From Limonium bicolor (lineage: Eukaryota; Streptophyta; Magnoliopsida; Caryophyllales; Plumbaginaceae), in contig CM041780.1 of NCBI GenBank assembly GCA_023374045.1, positions 33,598,337-33,662,336 on the forward strand: a stretch of 64,000 bases of DNA, given 5' to 3'. The translations under genes were made by a program, and so were the position numbers. Shown piece by piece: positions 1 through 9,973 of this stretch (positions are counted from its first letter, which is position 1; each line of letters starts with the position of its first letter). The notes under the pieces are model-generated. The model was not told the origin of the DNA, did no database searches, and saw only the letters and a program-made list of their open reading frames with translations.

Positions 1-430
1 TCTTTAATTAGCTGTTGTTGTATACTTGTGTGGGGTACTGGGGCGTAACCCTTTTTAAGGGTGGTAGAGACCTTTGGCATGCACATGTGTGCAGTAGGAT
101 TTTAATGGATTTTGGGTGTTTTTGTGTGTTGTTTGTATTGCGCACTTGTGTTGCACCATTTATGGATGTATGTATTTTGTATTGTGCACTCGTGTTGCAC
201 CATTTGTGGATTTATGTATTTTGTATTGTGCACTTATGTTGCACCAGGTGTGGATGTGCGTATTTGTATGATACATTGAAAGTGCACTTTATTGCACTAA
301 GTTTATGAGATATGTGTACTTTCACTACACCTGGATGAGATAGCATGTGCACTCGCTGCAATTTGAGATATAGAGATACATGACTAGATTCCTAGGATTG
401 ATGTTAGTCATGGAACTAGATTTCCTAGGA
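1..430 (+). other. 3' flank of a Tekay-like LTR retrotransposon (fragment)
   Basis: No coding sequence is recognisable. Around positions 45-70 there is a block (ttaagggtggtagag) matching the polypurine module that directly follows integrase in the Tekay element (20570-20605, minus strand) and that recurs in element B near 58891-58922. I therefore read this stretch as the post-pol region of another plus-strand Tekay-like element whose body lies to the left of the window. The short open frame from base 15 looks like low-complexity translation. The piece ends where the LINE poly(T) begins, near 432. Confidence 0.4.
136..266. repeat. 44-bp tandem repeat, three copies
   Basis: Units start at 136, 180 and 224. 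Each contains TATTG(C/T)GCAC, TTGCACCA and TGTATGTATTTTG-like blocks. The third copy is the most diverged. It lies in the 3' non-coding flank of the leftmost element. Confidence 0.8.
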
Positions 431-872
431 CCATTTTTTTTTTGATAATTAGGTGTCGTTATTCATACCAAAAATGAAACAGAAGTTCTGTTACATAACG
501 TCCCAATAAAACTATTCAACCGCTTTCTAAGCCCCATTGTGCCCTGGCCCGTGCTTGCCTCGTTAAACCCTTTATAGCAAAAACCTAGTGGGAAAAAAGC
601 TATAAAGGAAAAAGAGTACAAGACACAAGGGCTTACAAAATACTCTACAAATACAACATATCCTCCTTTAAGTTTATCAAATTTGAAAACATCTCATATA
701 AAATGGGGAAGTCAGGCCACCAGCCTTTCATCCATCTTCATACTCCTCTCTTCGCCTCATTTGCTACTCTTTTAGCCAAAGGTGTCTCTTCACGAAATAT
801 CACATCATTCCGCATCTTCCATATACTCCAAACACCATAGAAAAGTGTTGACCACCACATCTTCTTAGCTTT

Positions 873-1286
873 CTAATGCCGCCTTACACTCATACAGTCC
901 GCCATGATTAGACTCGGCGCATCCCTAAAGGTAAAACTTATTTTCCGCCAATCGATCAAACTGTTCCAAACTTGCAGTGCAAACTCGCAAAGAAATAAAA
1001 GACGTGTCACTGATTCCATACACTGTCGACATAAGGGGCACCACACATGTCCGATTGGGATAACGTCCCTCTCAAACAACATATCACGGGTTAATAATTT
1101 TTCGTGCATCACAAACCACGTAAGGATTTCGATTCTCGGTTCAGCCATATTAATCCACACGTCTTTGCCAGGGTTGGGATCCGACGCATCTGTACTAGCA
1201 TATGTTACCATGTTTCTGTATAACCAACTTGTGGAAAAACCATCCCTTGAATTTTTCCAGACGACGGTATCTTCCTCACCCTGCAA
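873..1286 (-). pseudogene. LINE zinc-binding RT-associated domain (zf-RVT), fragment
   Basis: The 137-residue open frame has the hallmark order of plant L1 C-termini: a W...FSTSWLY segment, then EILTWF, LLTRDML, then CPLC followed by C and FLCEFALQVW, which is the Cys-rich zf-RVT signature. In plant LINEs this domain follows reverse transcriptase in ORF2 and is thought to aid nucleic-acid binding. The frame is closed on both sides and separated from the neighbouring LINE frame by stops, so it is a relic. Confidence 0.85.
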
Positions 1287-1376
1287 CAGTGATCGATTTT
1301 ACAGCAAGTCAAATAACTCATTTTCCATCAATGTTTCATACCTGAAGAGATTTCTCTGTCATGTTGGTCTCCATGA

Positions 1377-1802
1377 CTAGGTTTCACCCTCCCAAGCTCC
1401 AAAGTCTGTGACCTTTCCTTCTTTCTGGTTGCTTAACATGTAGAGCCGCGGGAAAGTACTGCTCAGGGCTTGATTTCCCCGCCATTTGTCATTCCCAAAT
1501 GCAACTTTTGTACCATCACCTATCTGATATGAGATATTATCATCAAGCAGACGTTGCATGTTGTCATCATTCAGTTTGGTTGCACATACCACTCCTGACC
1601 AAATTCCTTTGAATCCCTGAAGTTGCCGAATGCCCATGTCTGACGACAGGCCCCCATCTTGGTCATATATATTTTCAATAACTTTGCGCCAGAGGGAGTG
1701 CCCATCACTCAAGAATCGCCATCTCCACTTGGCTAGCATACATCTGTTCTTTATATGTAAATTCACAAAGCCCAGACCACCATCCAACTTCGCTTTTGTC
1801 AA
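1377..1802 (-). pseudogene. LINE ORF2 region between RT and zf-RVT, fragment
   Basis: The frame carries the typical plant LINE sequence after the RT thumb: KLDGGLGFVNLHIKNRCMLAKW, then a WR..I...Y stretch, then IGDGTKVAFGNDKWRG. In intact plant L1 elements this segment joins RT directly to zf-RVT. It is only about 140 residues long and has no start codon of its own. It is a piece of ORF2, not a separate gene. Confidence 0.85.
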
Positions 1803-1947
1803 TCTCTCCCAAGCTACCGGTACCGAAAATCATTTTTTATCTTTACAGCAGAAAAAATGTCTTTGAATGGCAATTTGCTTGCGCACTTTACCAGGGACAA
1901 TAAAAAGGCTTGAATAATATAAGGGTATAAAATCTATTATTGATCAT

Positions 1948-2404
1948 TGATAAGTGTCCAAATGAGCATGTTTTATGGGCGTATTTCATATGTTATGTTA
2001 GCACTTTTCTTGCTCATTTCTCCACTTTGGTTAGTTTTCCTCTAGTTTATGTTTTATTGGTTATCTTACATATTTAATGGTTAAACGTGAGGAAAACCAA
2101 GCTAGGAGCAAGTAGACAAAGAGACGAACGCATAGGTGTAAACGGATCTAAAAACGGAGCTCAAACGAAGAATCTGGAGCCTGTCGAAGTTTACAGGACA
2201 AGACGAGACGAAAATACACATGTCCGTAATCCGGACACAAACCCGGATAGGGGTGTCCGTACCACGGACTCCCACCTGGACGCAACAAAAAAGTGTGTCC
2301 TTAACACGGACAGAAACTTGGACGTCTCACGTCCAGATGGGCCAAATCCGGACACAAACTCGGACACGTACAAATTCTCGCCAGGACATTTGTGTCCTTA
2401 CCGC
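1948..2404 (+). repeat. 5' LTR of outer Athila element, left piece
   Basis: This is the first 457 bp of the LTR, starting TGATAAG. It matches 14163-14619 closely. It contains part of the GTCCG/CGGAC inverted-repeat array (from about 2220) and is broken at 2404 by the inner element. The LTR resumes at 9974 after the duplicated ACCGC. Confidence 0.92.
2220..2404. repeat. GTCCG/CGGAC inverted-repeat array (outer Athila LTR)
   Basis: Short arms TGTCCG and CGGAC(A) alternate every 35-40 nt, with spacers such as CACAAACC. The array continues after the inner insertion at 9974-10045, and the full uninterrupted version is at 14440-14690. It lies upstream of the LTR TATA box, so it is in U3. Translation of this array in several frames produces the spurious Arg/Thr-rich open frames seen here. 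Confidence 0.85.
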
Positions 2405-2659
2405 TGATAAGTGTCCAAATGAGCATGATTTATAGGTGTATTTCATATATAATATTAACTTTTTTGCTCATTTCTCCACTTCGGTTAGTTTTCCTCTAGT
2501 TTATGTTTTATTGTTTATCTCACAAATTTATTGTTTAACATGAGGAAAACCAAGCTGGGAGTAAGTAGATAAGAGACAAACGCATAGACGCAAACGGCTC
2601 AGAAAACGGACTTATAACGAAGAATGTAGAGCCGGTCAAACAGAGTCACGCGAGAGTCA

Positions 2660-2905
2660 CGCGGTGGACTGTGCAACCGCCCCCTAAGTGGCGGACGTCA
2701 CACGGACAACCGCCAGGCGGACAGGCTGAGGCAACCGCCTCTTAACGGGCGGTTAAGGAGGCGGACGTGAGAGCAGCAACAGGCTACCGCCTCTTAACTC
2801 GCGGTCGACACAGAGGCTACCGCCTCTTAACTCGCGGACAACACTGAGGCTACCGCCTCGCGGACAACACAAGGTTACCGCCACTTATTGGGCGGTACCA
2901 GCAGG
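2660..2905. repeat. ACCGCC/GGCGGT inverted-repeat array (inner Athila LTR)
   Basis: Repeated units of the form ACCGCCTCTTAACTCGCGG and ACCGCC...GGCGGT alternate about every 35-45 nt. One pair, near 2730-2757, forms a long hairpin around CTCTTAACG. The array ends about 200 bp upstream of the TATA box. A slightly shortened copy is at 8660-8905 in the 3' LTR. Confidence 0.85.
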
Positions 2906-3108
2906 CGGACACCAATAACCGTGACTAATTATCAGTCGCGACCAGTATCTTCTTCGCGCCGTCGTCGTCTGCAACTCGCCCGACTCGCCCGCAACTTATC
3001 CATCTACTCTGCACACGCTCTGTCCCCTGCAATCAATGAAGGAAGCAATCAATGAAGCAATCAATGCTCTTCTTCATCTGCAATCAAATTCGTACGGATC
3101 CAAACCTC

Positions 3109-3115
3109 TATATAA
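3109..3115 (+). promoter_or_regulatory. TATA box in inner Athila 5' LTR
   Basis: TATATAA follows a GC-richer U3 and precedes an AC-rich leader-like stretch, as expected for the U3/R boundary. The 3' LTR has the same box at 9100-9106. Confidence 0.6.
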
Positions 3116-3974
3116 CCCACCACCTTAACTGCATAAAACACACGCACGACGGGAGTCTGAAGAAACCATTCACCACACTCACCCATTCGCTTCCACTTAT
3201 ATTTCCTCCCCGTATCACCACATCATTCCACACTCACGCAGTAACAAAAGAAATAGAAGAGCAGCAGTGAGAGAGAACAGACCAGTTCTTCCTCTGAATT
3301 AATGTCAAAATCTATCTGTGTAATCTTCTTATCTCCGTTAATGTCTGAGTAATTTTCTTTGTATCCTAGGATGGGGGTTTGATTTCTAATATTACGTAAT
3401 TAATATTTATCACCTGTTTCTCTCTTTTAACTTGTTTTAATTCCTTTCAACTAATATTGCTAAATGCTTTGCGCGACAAACGACTGCATTTATTTGGTAA
3501 CTATCAACATATGATTTTGAGATAGTCTAGGTACCACAAAGGAATTAATCTTGTATTTACACTCCGGACTGAGCAGGAAAATATTAAGGCTTTTATTAAG
3601 AGTTCGTAACTGACAATTATTAACTCTAATAGGCAATAAATAATTGAACATGGTTATAAATATGTTTAAGTAATTTAGGAAATTCCCCCGCTATCCTAGG
3701 ATACATTTTTCCATCACATCACTTAATTCACCTTTTCTGTTTTTTTTTATTATTTAATTTAACAACAAATCAAGCTTGCCTCCGGCTAAACCCCTTTTTA
3801 CAGTTTTTAAGTAACTACCAAGACTAGGGTAAATTGAACAATCTCCCTGTGGATACGACACTCGTTTTACTACGACCGGGAATTGTTTGCAGCCCGACGT
3901 TTATAATTTGAGTTTTTAATTTCTTTCTTTTAATTTTACACCTTTCTAACCACTCAGAAATAACATCTGCAAAT

Positions 3975-3992
3975 TGGCGCCGTTGCCGGGGA
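3975..3992 (+). promoter_or_regulatory. Primer binding site, tRNA-Asp type (inner Athila)
   Basis: TGGCGCCGTTGCCGGGGA is complementary to the 3' end of plant tRNA-Asp(GTC). It starts three bases after the 5' LTR. It is the minus-strand priming site typical of Athila elements. Confidence 0.93.
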
Positions 3993-4487
3993 GATTGATT
4001 CCATCAATTTCCCTAGTTTCCGGTAGTTCACCTGTTTTATTATAAAACTGTCAATATTATCTTGTTAATAATCTAACCTTGGACATCGGACTTATAATCT
4101 GAATTGGACATCGGACTTCTGACCTGACTTGGACATTTGACTTCGGACTTTGGACATCTAACTCCTAACATCTTAATATTATTGTCATTTCGTTCCATTG
4201 TCATTTCGTTCCATTGTCATTTCGTTCCATTGTCCTTTCTTTCCATTGTCTCTAACTACTAACTTTAAATTTCCTGTCATTTCGTTCCATTGTCCTTTTT
4301 TCCATTGTCCTTAACATTTCATTTCCATTGTCTTAACATTTCTTTCCATTGTATACTAACTACTAACTTATAATTTCCAGTATACTAACTCCTAACGTTT
4401 ATCAGCCTAACCAATATTTCTGTCTTTCTTATTTTATTTACTAACTAATTTTGCAGTTTCTGACAAACCACAAGTTATCTTCTGTGC
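3993..4487 (+). other. Leader of inner Athila element with short repeats
   Basis: Non-coding leader between PBS and gag. It contains two direct-repeat families: TTGGACATCGGACTT-like units at about 4078-4158, and a 16-bp unit (ATTGTCATTTCGTTCC) repeated four times at about 4190-4255, with looser copies to 4345. Confidence 0.7.
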
Positions 4488-6400
4488 ATGCCAAACACTC
4501 GAACCCGAGGCTCTCCACCAATCAGTCCGAGCCCCGAACCCGAGCGTACTTTATTTCAAGCGCAGAGAAACCTGAGAAACCAAGCCATGGCCAATAACGA
4601 AGTTATAAATGAAATGGACCATGCAATTCAACCAGAACACCGTGCCCTATCTGATTATCACCAACCTAACACCGAAGGAAGAGCATCAGCCATAGTTCTC
4701 CCCGAACTAACACCAGAAGAAGCCGGACGATGGGTTTTCAAAACCCACTACATCACCGCCGTCCGGGATCTAGGCAAGTTTAGTGGAGCGAACCCAGATG
4801 AAGCCCCAAATCATCTGAGTCTCTTCCTAGACTTTGCAATTCCTTTGGTCAAACCGGCAATGTCAAAGAAAGAATTCGACTCCAACTATTTCCTCACTCA
4901 TTATCGGATTCAGCAAACCGGTGGTACCGAAGCCTTCCCTCCCGATCAATCACCACATGGCTTCAAATGGCCCAAAAATTCCTTGCCAAATACTACCCAA
5001 CCAGTAGAACGAGGCAATTGATCGGTGAAATCAACACTTTCTGTCAGGCCGGGAGAAACGTTGTACGACGCATGGGACAGATTCAAAGATATGCTAATGA
5101 AATGTTCCCACCATGGTCTTGACGATCAATCCCTCTGCCTGTCATTCTTCAACGGTCTGGATGATGGGAACCGACTACTCGTCAATTCCTCTGCAGGAGG
5201 AAGTTTCATGATGAAATCTCCTAAAGAAGGAATGGATCTTCTCGAAACCATGACGAGCAATACAAGACAGTGGACGAGATCCAAAGGAAGAACGCCACGA
5301 GCAGCAGGCCTACTCCATGTTGAGCCTACAGATCATTTATCGCTCAGATCTCGTCCCTTGCAAAGATGGTGGAAAAGCTAACAACATCACAAACGAAATT
5401 GTAAAACAATAGCTTCCCCACCTACAAGTTCACCACCAGCTCCACCCACAGAAGGATGTGTCATATGCGCCGGTCCTCATGAAACTCATCAGTGCGAAGG
5501 TAAAACCAGTACGAAAGTAATTCATAGGAAACCGCCCCGGTAATTCCTACAACAACAACATCAACAACAACTATCCATGGAGAAATCACCCGAATTTCTC
5601 ATGGAAAAATAATGATCAAACCAAGGAGGGCAGAACAACAATTCCAATATCAGGGGAACCGACCCCAACCAAACTCTAATATGGGTTATAGAGCACAAGG
5701 TGCCCCTCCAGGTTTCCAACAACAACAACAACAACAACCATCTTCATCCTCTTCTGATCCAAACGCAGAACTCAAAGAGATGATGAAGGGTTCATGTCCA
5801 TAACTCAGAACCAGTCTCTGCACAAGAAGCCTTCAACCAGAAAATCGAAGGTAAATTCAATCAACTTGCAGAACATCTTGCTCGAAGACCGCCAGGGGCT
5901 CTCCCCAGCCAAAATGAACCAAATCCAAGAGAGCAAGCCAAGTGCATCTATGTGAAGGAGCACGATGAAGAAAAGACGGAGGTGGCTAAAACAGCTAAAG
6001 TTCCAGAACTACACCCTTCCCTCCAAGAGTGGGTTGTAGCAATTGAGACTTCCAAAAGGAATGTAGCTGAACTTGAAAGCACCGCCAAAGTCTATAAAAA
6101 TCGCATTCAATCTGAGAATACCTACCTTGAGAACTTGGTAGCCGGTTATGAAATGAGAAGCTCGAATTTGAAGAAGAAGGAGAAGAGTTAAGGCGATAAC
6201 CTTGAGAAGCGGTAAGAAAACCGACGAGATTCACATCCCGCAACAATCAGAAGAATCCAAAGAGGATAGTGAAGAAAAGTTGAGTTCCAACAAAAACATC
6301 TCCAAGCGTCCTCACTATTCCACCAGCTTCAGAACCTCCTTCACAAGAACCGCCTATACCATTTCCTCGCCGACTCCAGAAGCAGAAATTGGATAATGAA
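4488..6400 (+). pseudogene. Athila-type gag, frameshifted
   Basis: The frame opens with MPNTRTRG, the usual Athila Gag start. Capsid-like sequence continues, with a stop at 5019-5021 and compensating shifts at about 4965 and 5048, and shows GETLYDAWDRFK and KCSHHGLDD, typical of the lineage. A CCHC zinc knuckle (CVIC..PHETHQC) lies near 5457-5495. A Gln-rich stretch follows near 5720-5740. KAITLRSGK, the conserved Athila motif before protease, is at about 6190-6215. Residues from 5952 to 6190 are Lys/Glu-rich and predicted coiled-coil-like. At least three frame changes separate these parts, so full-length Gag cannot be made from this copy. Confidence 0.85.
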
Positions 6401-6467
6401 TATGGTAAGTTTCTAGCAATGCTGAAGCAACTAAACGTCAATACAGTTTGTAGACCTCATTGCCAAA

Positions 6468-7193
6468 ATGCCAAACTATGCCAAATTCCTCAAACACCTC
6501 ATATCCAACAAAACTAAATTGGCCGAAGTCGGTACGGTACCTCTCAATGTAGCTTGCTCAGCTACTCTACAAAAACCACTACCATCAAAATGCAATGATC
6601 CGGGCAGCTTCACTATTCCAGTCACAATTGGTAGCACCTCATTTCCATACTCCCTATGCGATCTGGGTGCCTCCATTAATTTGATGCCCCTCTCCACTTT
6701 CAAAAAGCTGGGAATTGGAGAGATGAAAAAGACTAAGATGACCCTGCAACTGGCAGATGGTTCGGTAACATACCCAAGCGGAGTGGTGGAGGATGTTATC
6801 ATTAAAGTGGAGCACTTATACTTCCCATGCGATTTTGTCATTCTAGACATCGAAGAGAACTCCACTACACCTCTCATCCTTGGACGACCATTCCTTGCCA
6901 CAGCCGATGTGCACATTTGGGTAGCCCAGGGGAAAATCACCCTTCAAGCTTATAACGAAAAGCTGGAGTTTGCATCAGGAAGATCTCCAGATAGCAAATC
7001 CAAAGATCTCAAGTTCGTGAGGGATACTCAATCACATCATCCCCACTTCTGTTTATTACCCTTCCAGACGGCATGTCTATCACAGAGATACCACCACCAA
7101 TCCCGGACGAAGAGCGGGATAAGAAAAGAAAACATGCATCCAGGTGGACTCTCAAAAAAACCATCGAGTCATGCTTTGGATCTCTCCTCATAA
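6468..7193 (+). CDS. Athila-type aspartic protease (retropepsin), partial
   Basis: The 241-residue open frame begins MPNYAKFLK, a segment conserved just upstream of protease in Athila polyproteins. The active-site motif CDLGAS (Asp65; DLG replaces the usual DTG, as is common in Athila) and the second hallmark ILGRPF (residues 137-142) are both intact. The sequence after residue ~165 is not recognisable as RT, and the reading frame ends at 7193. In family members protease is followed by RT, RNase H and integrase. Here those 3 kb or so are missing and the element passes straight into its 3' non-coding region. As in its relatives it would be made as part of Gag-Pro, but upstream frameshifts break that link. 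Confidence 0.85.
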   Translation: MPNYAKFLKHLISNKTKLAEVGTVPLNVACSATLQKPLPSKCNDPGSFTIPVTIGSTSFPYSLCDLGASINLMPLSTFKKLGIGEMKKTKMTLQLADGSVTYPSGVVEDVIIKVEHLYFPCDFVILDIEENSTTPLILGRPFLATADVHIWVAQGKITLQAYNEKLEFASGRSPDSKSKDLKFVRDTQSHHPHFCLLPFQTACLSQRYHHQSRTKSGIRKENMHPGGLSKKPSSHALDLSS

Positions 7194-7590
7194 CCACCCC
7201 CCATGATCGATCTAACGAAAAAGCGTCTAGCTAAAGACGTTAAAGAAGGGCAGCTTTCCGGGAGGCAACCCGGACGAACTTATCTTTTATATGCTTTTAT
7301 GCTGTTTTAATTTTCAGGTTCCCTTTAATTTTTTTTTGCTAACTTTTAACCCCGTTTATAGTATGGTTGCTTCTAGTGTTTATGCAGGTGCAATTTCATG
7401 TCTACACCGCAACCAAGCTACGCTACTTGAGGCTGAAGCTCAAGTGTGGGGGAAGTCCAAACACGCTAGCAAAAATAAAATCAGGGGAGTACCAGTTTCT
7501 TTAATTATGCTTTTATTTAAATAAATATGCAGAGGAGAGTTTATATGCTTAAATGAATATTGTGAGCTGTGTTCTCTATTTTATCTACTT

Positions 7591-7680
7591 ACCGAAAAGG
7601 CCTTCTGAACTTTCCCTTGTTTTTCTGTGAACAATGAGGACATTGTTCAATTAAGTGTGGGGGAGTGTGCCCTTTTCGGT
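7591..7680 (+). other. Nested stem-loop in Athila 3' region
   Basis: ACCGAAAAGG (7591-7600) pairs perfectly with CCTTTTCGGT (7671-7680). Inside it, GAACAATG (7629-7636) pairs with CATTGTTC (7641-7648) around an AGGA loop, followed by AAGTGTGGGGGAG. The outer element has the same structure at 13328-13420, with a single mismatch in the outer stem. Function unknown; an RNA element is inferred. Confidence 0.7.
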
Positions 7681-8391
7681 GACATTTTATGCTTAAATGC
7701 TTAATCTCTCTGCTTATCTTGCGTTTGTTCAAATTCAATATCGCGGACCCTTTTTATGTGGGTTGTTCTCTTTAGGAATAAATATTGTTATGAATTGTGG
7801 GATAAATGTACAAAAATTTTAAAATTTTGATTACTTTTGAGGAGCATTTTTATGCGGTGTGACCAAATGATCTGAAATGGTTGGATTTTTATTACTCAGG
7901 GGTTCTTTCTGTCTTCTTTCTTAGGGATTGCTAAGGGGTGCTTCTCTGTCAAAAAAAAAAAAAATAAAAATAAGGGACTTGTGAGACACCATTGGTAACC
8001 AACAAGAGAGTTGAGTGTTCTTAAAACAAAGGCTTGATGCCTACATATTATCTTCTCATCTCTTATGCAAAAGTGAAACAAATGCATAAATCTATTTTTC
8101 CTTTTGTTTTCTCCTCAATGCCCATTCTTGAGAGAAGTTGGCCATGGTAAAAGTTCTCAAAGTCACCTTAAATCAAGAAGCATTGAAGTACTCCGGATCA
8201 TACCCCGAAACTCTAATTTTTATTTTTGCCCTGAGTACACCTATGCCACCAGTAGGTGATGGATCACACTCCTCTAAAAAGTTTAAGATCATGTACTATT
8301 GACTTCTTTCCTACCCTTCATAATAATATTTGTTAATATTGAGCATTCCCTACTAGGGTACGTAGTTTTGCTTGAGGACAAGCAAAAAGAT

Positions 8392-8404
8392 AAGTGTGGG
8401 GGTG
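8392..8404 (+). promoter_or_regulatory. Polypurine tract of inner Athila element
   Basis: AAGTGTGGGGGTG abuts the 3' LTR (TGATAAG at 8405). It is the plus-strand priming site and is preceded by a small GCTTG-AGGA-CAAGC hairpin. Confidence 0.85.
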
Positions 8405-9968
8405 TGATAAGTGTCCAAATGAGCATGATTTATAGGTGTATTTCATATATAATATTAGCACTTTTCTTGCTCATTTCTCCACTTCGGTTAGTTTTCCTCT
8501 AGTTTATGTTTTATTGTTTATCTCACAAATTTATTGGTTTAACATGAGGAAAACCAAGCTGGGAGTAAGTAGATAAGAGACAACGCATAGACGCAAACGG
8601 CTCAGAAAACGGACTTATAACGAAGAATGTAGAGCCGGTCAAACAGAGTCACGCGAGAGTCACGGTGGACTGTGCAACCGCCCCCTAAGTGGCCGTCACA
8701 CGGACAACCGCCAGGCGGACAGGCTGAGGCAACCGCCTCTTAACGGGGTTAAGGAGGCGGACGTGAGAGCACAAGGCTACCGCCTCTTAACTCGCGGTCG
8801 ACACAGAGGCTACCGCCTCTTAACTCGCGGACAACATGAGGCTACCGCCTCGCGGACAACACAGAGTTACCGCCACTTATTGGGCGGTACCAGCAGGCGG
8901 ACACCAATACCGTGACTAATTATCAGTCGCGACCAGTATCTTCTTCGCGCCGTCGTCGTCTGCAACTCGCCCGACTCGCCCGCAACTTATCCATCTACTC
9001 TGCACACGCTCTGTCCCCTGCAATCAATGAAGGAAGCAATCAATGAAGCAATCAATGCTCTTCTTCATCTGCAATCAAATTCGTACGGATCCAAACCTCT
9101 ATATAAACCCACCACCAACTGCATAAAACACACGCACGACGGGAGTCTGAAGAAACCATTCACCACACTCACCCATTCGCTTCCACTTATATTTCCTCCC
9201 GTATCACCACATCATTCCACACTCACGCAGTAACAAAAGAAATAGAAGAGCAGCAGTGAGAGCGAGAACAGACCAGTTCTTCCTCTGAATTAATGTCAAA
9301 ATCTATCTGTGTAATCTTCTTATCTCCGTTAATGTCTGAGTAATTTTCTTTGTATCCTAGGATGGGGGTTTGATTTCTAATATTACGTAATTAATATTTA
9401 TCACCTGTTTCTCTCATTTAACTTGTTTTAATTCCTTTCAACTAATATTGCTAAATGCTTTGCGCGACAAACGACTGCATTTATTTGGTAACTATCAACA
9501 TATGATTTTGAGATAGTCTAGGTACCACAAAGGAATTAATCTTAGTATTTACACTCCGGACTGAGCAGGAAAATATTAAGGCTTTTATTAAGAGTTCGTA
9601 ACTGACAATTATTAACTCTAATAGGCAATAAATAATTGAAACAAGGTTATAAATATGTTTAAGTAATTTAGGAAATTCCCCCGCTATCCTAGGATACATT
9701 TTTCCATCACATCACTTAATTCACCTTTTTTAACTGTTTTTATTATTTTATGATCAACAACAAATCAAGCTTGCCTCCGGCTAAACCCCTTTTTACAGTT
9801 TTTAAGTAACTACCAAGACTAGGGTAAATTGAACAATCTCCCTGTGGATACGACACTCGTTTACTACTACGACCGGGAATTGTTTGCAGCCCGACGTTTA
9901 TAATTTGAGTTTTTAATTTCTTTCTTTTAATTTTACACCTTTCAACCACTCAGAAATAACAGTCTGCA
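8405..9968 (+). repeat. 3' LTR of inner Athila element
   Basis: The 1,564-bp mate of 2405-3971, with the ACCGCC/GGCGGT array at 8660-8905 and TATA box at 9100. It ends TGCA and is followed by the TSD ACCGC (9969-9973). Confidence 0.93.
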
Positions 9969-9973
9969 ACCGC

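Larger units (their letters stand above)
431..1947 (-). pseudogene. L1-type LINE, 3' third (degenerate)
   Basis: This is the 3' part of a non-LTR retrotransposon on the minus strand. A poly(T) run at 433-442 on the plus strand is its poly(A) tail. Upstream on the minus strand come the zinc-binding RT-associated domain (873-1286) and the region that links RT to it (1377-1802), with stops and frame changes between them. At 1947 the LINE is cut by the outer Athila-type element (TSD ATCAT). It continues at 16065-16104 and again at 30868-31459. Translating across those breaks gives, in order, the RT palm motif, the conserved segment after RT, and this C-terminal part. It is the oldest layer of this side of the window. 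Confidence 0.85.
2405..3971 (+). repeat. 5' LTR of inner Athila element
   Basis: The 1,567-bp LTR begins TGATAAGTGTCC and ends ATCTGCA three bases before the PBS. It carries the ACCGCC/GGCGGT hairpin array (2660-2905) and a TATA box at 3109. Its mate is 8405-9968. Confidence 0.93.
7194..8404 (+). other. 3' non-coding region of inner Athila element
   Basis: Non-coding. It begins with the Athila landmark GGGCAGCTTTCCGGGAGGCAAC near 7249, which in full elements follows integrase. It then holds three hairpin plus AGTGTGGGGG modules (7425-7454, 7629-7663, 8370-8404), the last being the PPT. The corresponding region of the outer element (about 13080-14162) is closely similar although the coding parts of the two elements differ greatly. 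Confidence 0.8.
2405..9968 (+). mobile_element. Inner Athila-type LTR retrotransposon, gag-protease only
   Basis: This 7,564-bp element is inserted in the outer element's 5' LTR. LTRs are 2405-3971 and 8405-9968, both TGATAAG...TGCA. The TSD ACCGC is at 2400-2404 and 9969-9973. It has a tRNA-Asp PBS, a frameshifted gag, a protease, and then directly the 3' non-coding region, so RT, RNase H and integrase are absent. The two LTRs differ by scattered substitutions and small indels, so insertion was not very recent. It shares terminal LTR sequence and the 3' region with its host element. Confidence 0.93.

Noticed and set aside
2087..2435. Arg/Thr/Asp-rich open frames in hairpin arrays (also 10196-10567, 14377-14753, 53199-53527, 62437-62765)
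   Set aside because: They are translations of the CGGAC/GTCCG inverted repeats, present in several frames and both strands at once.
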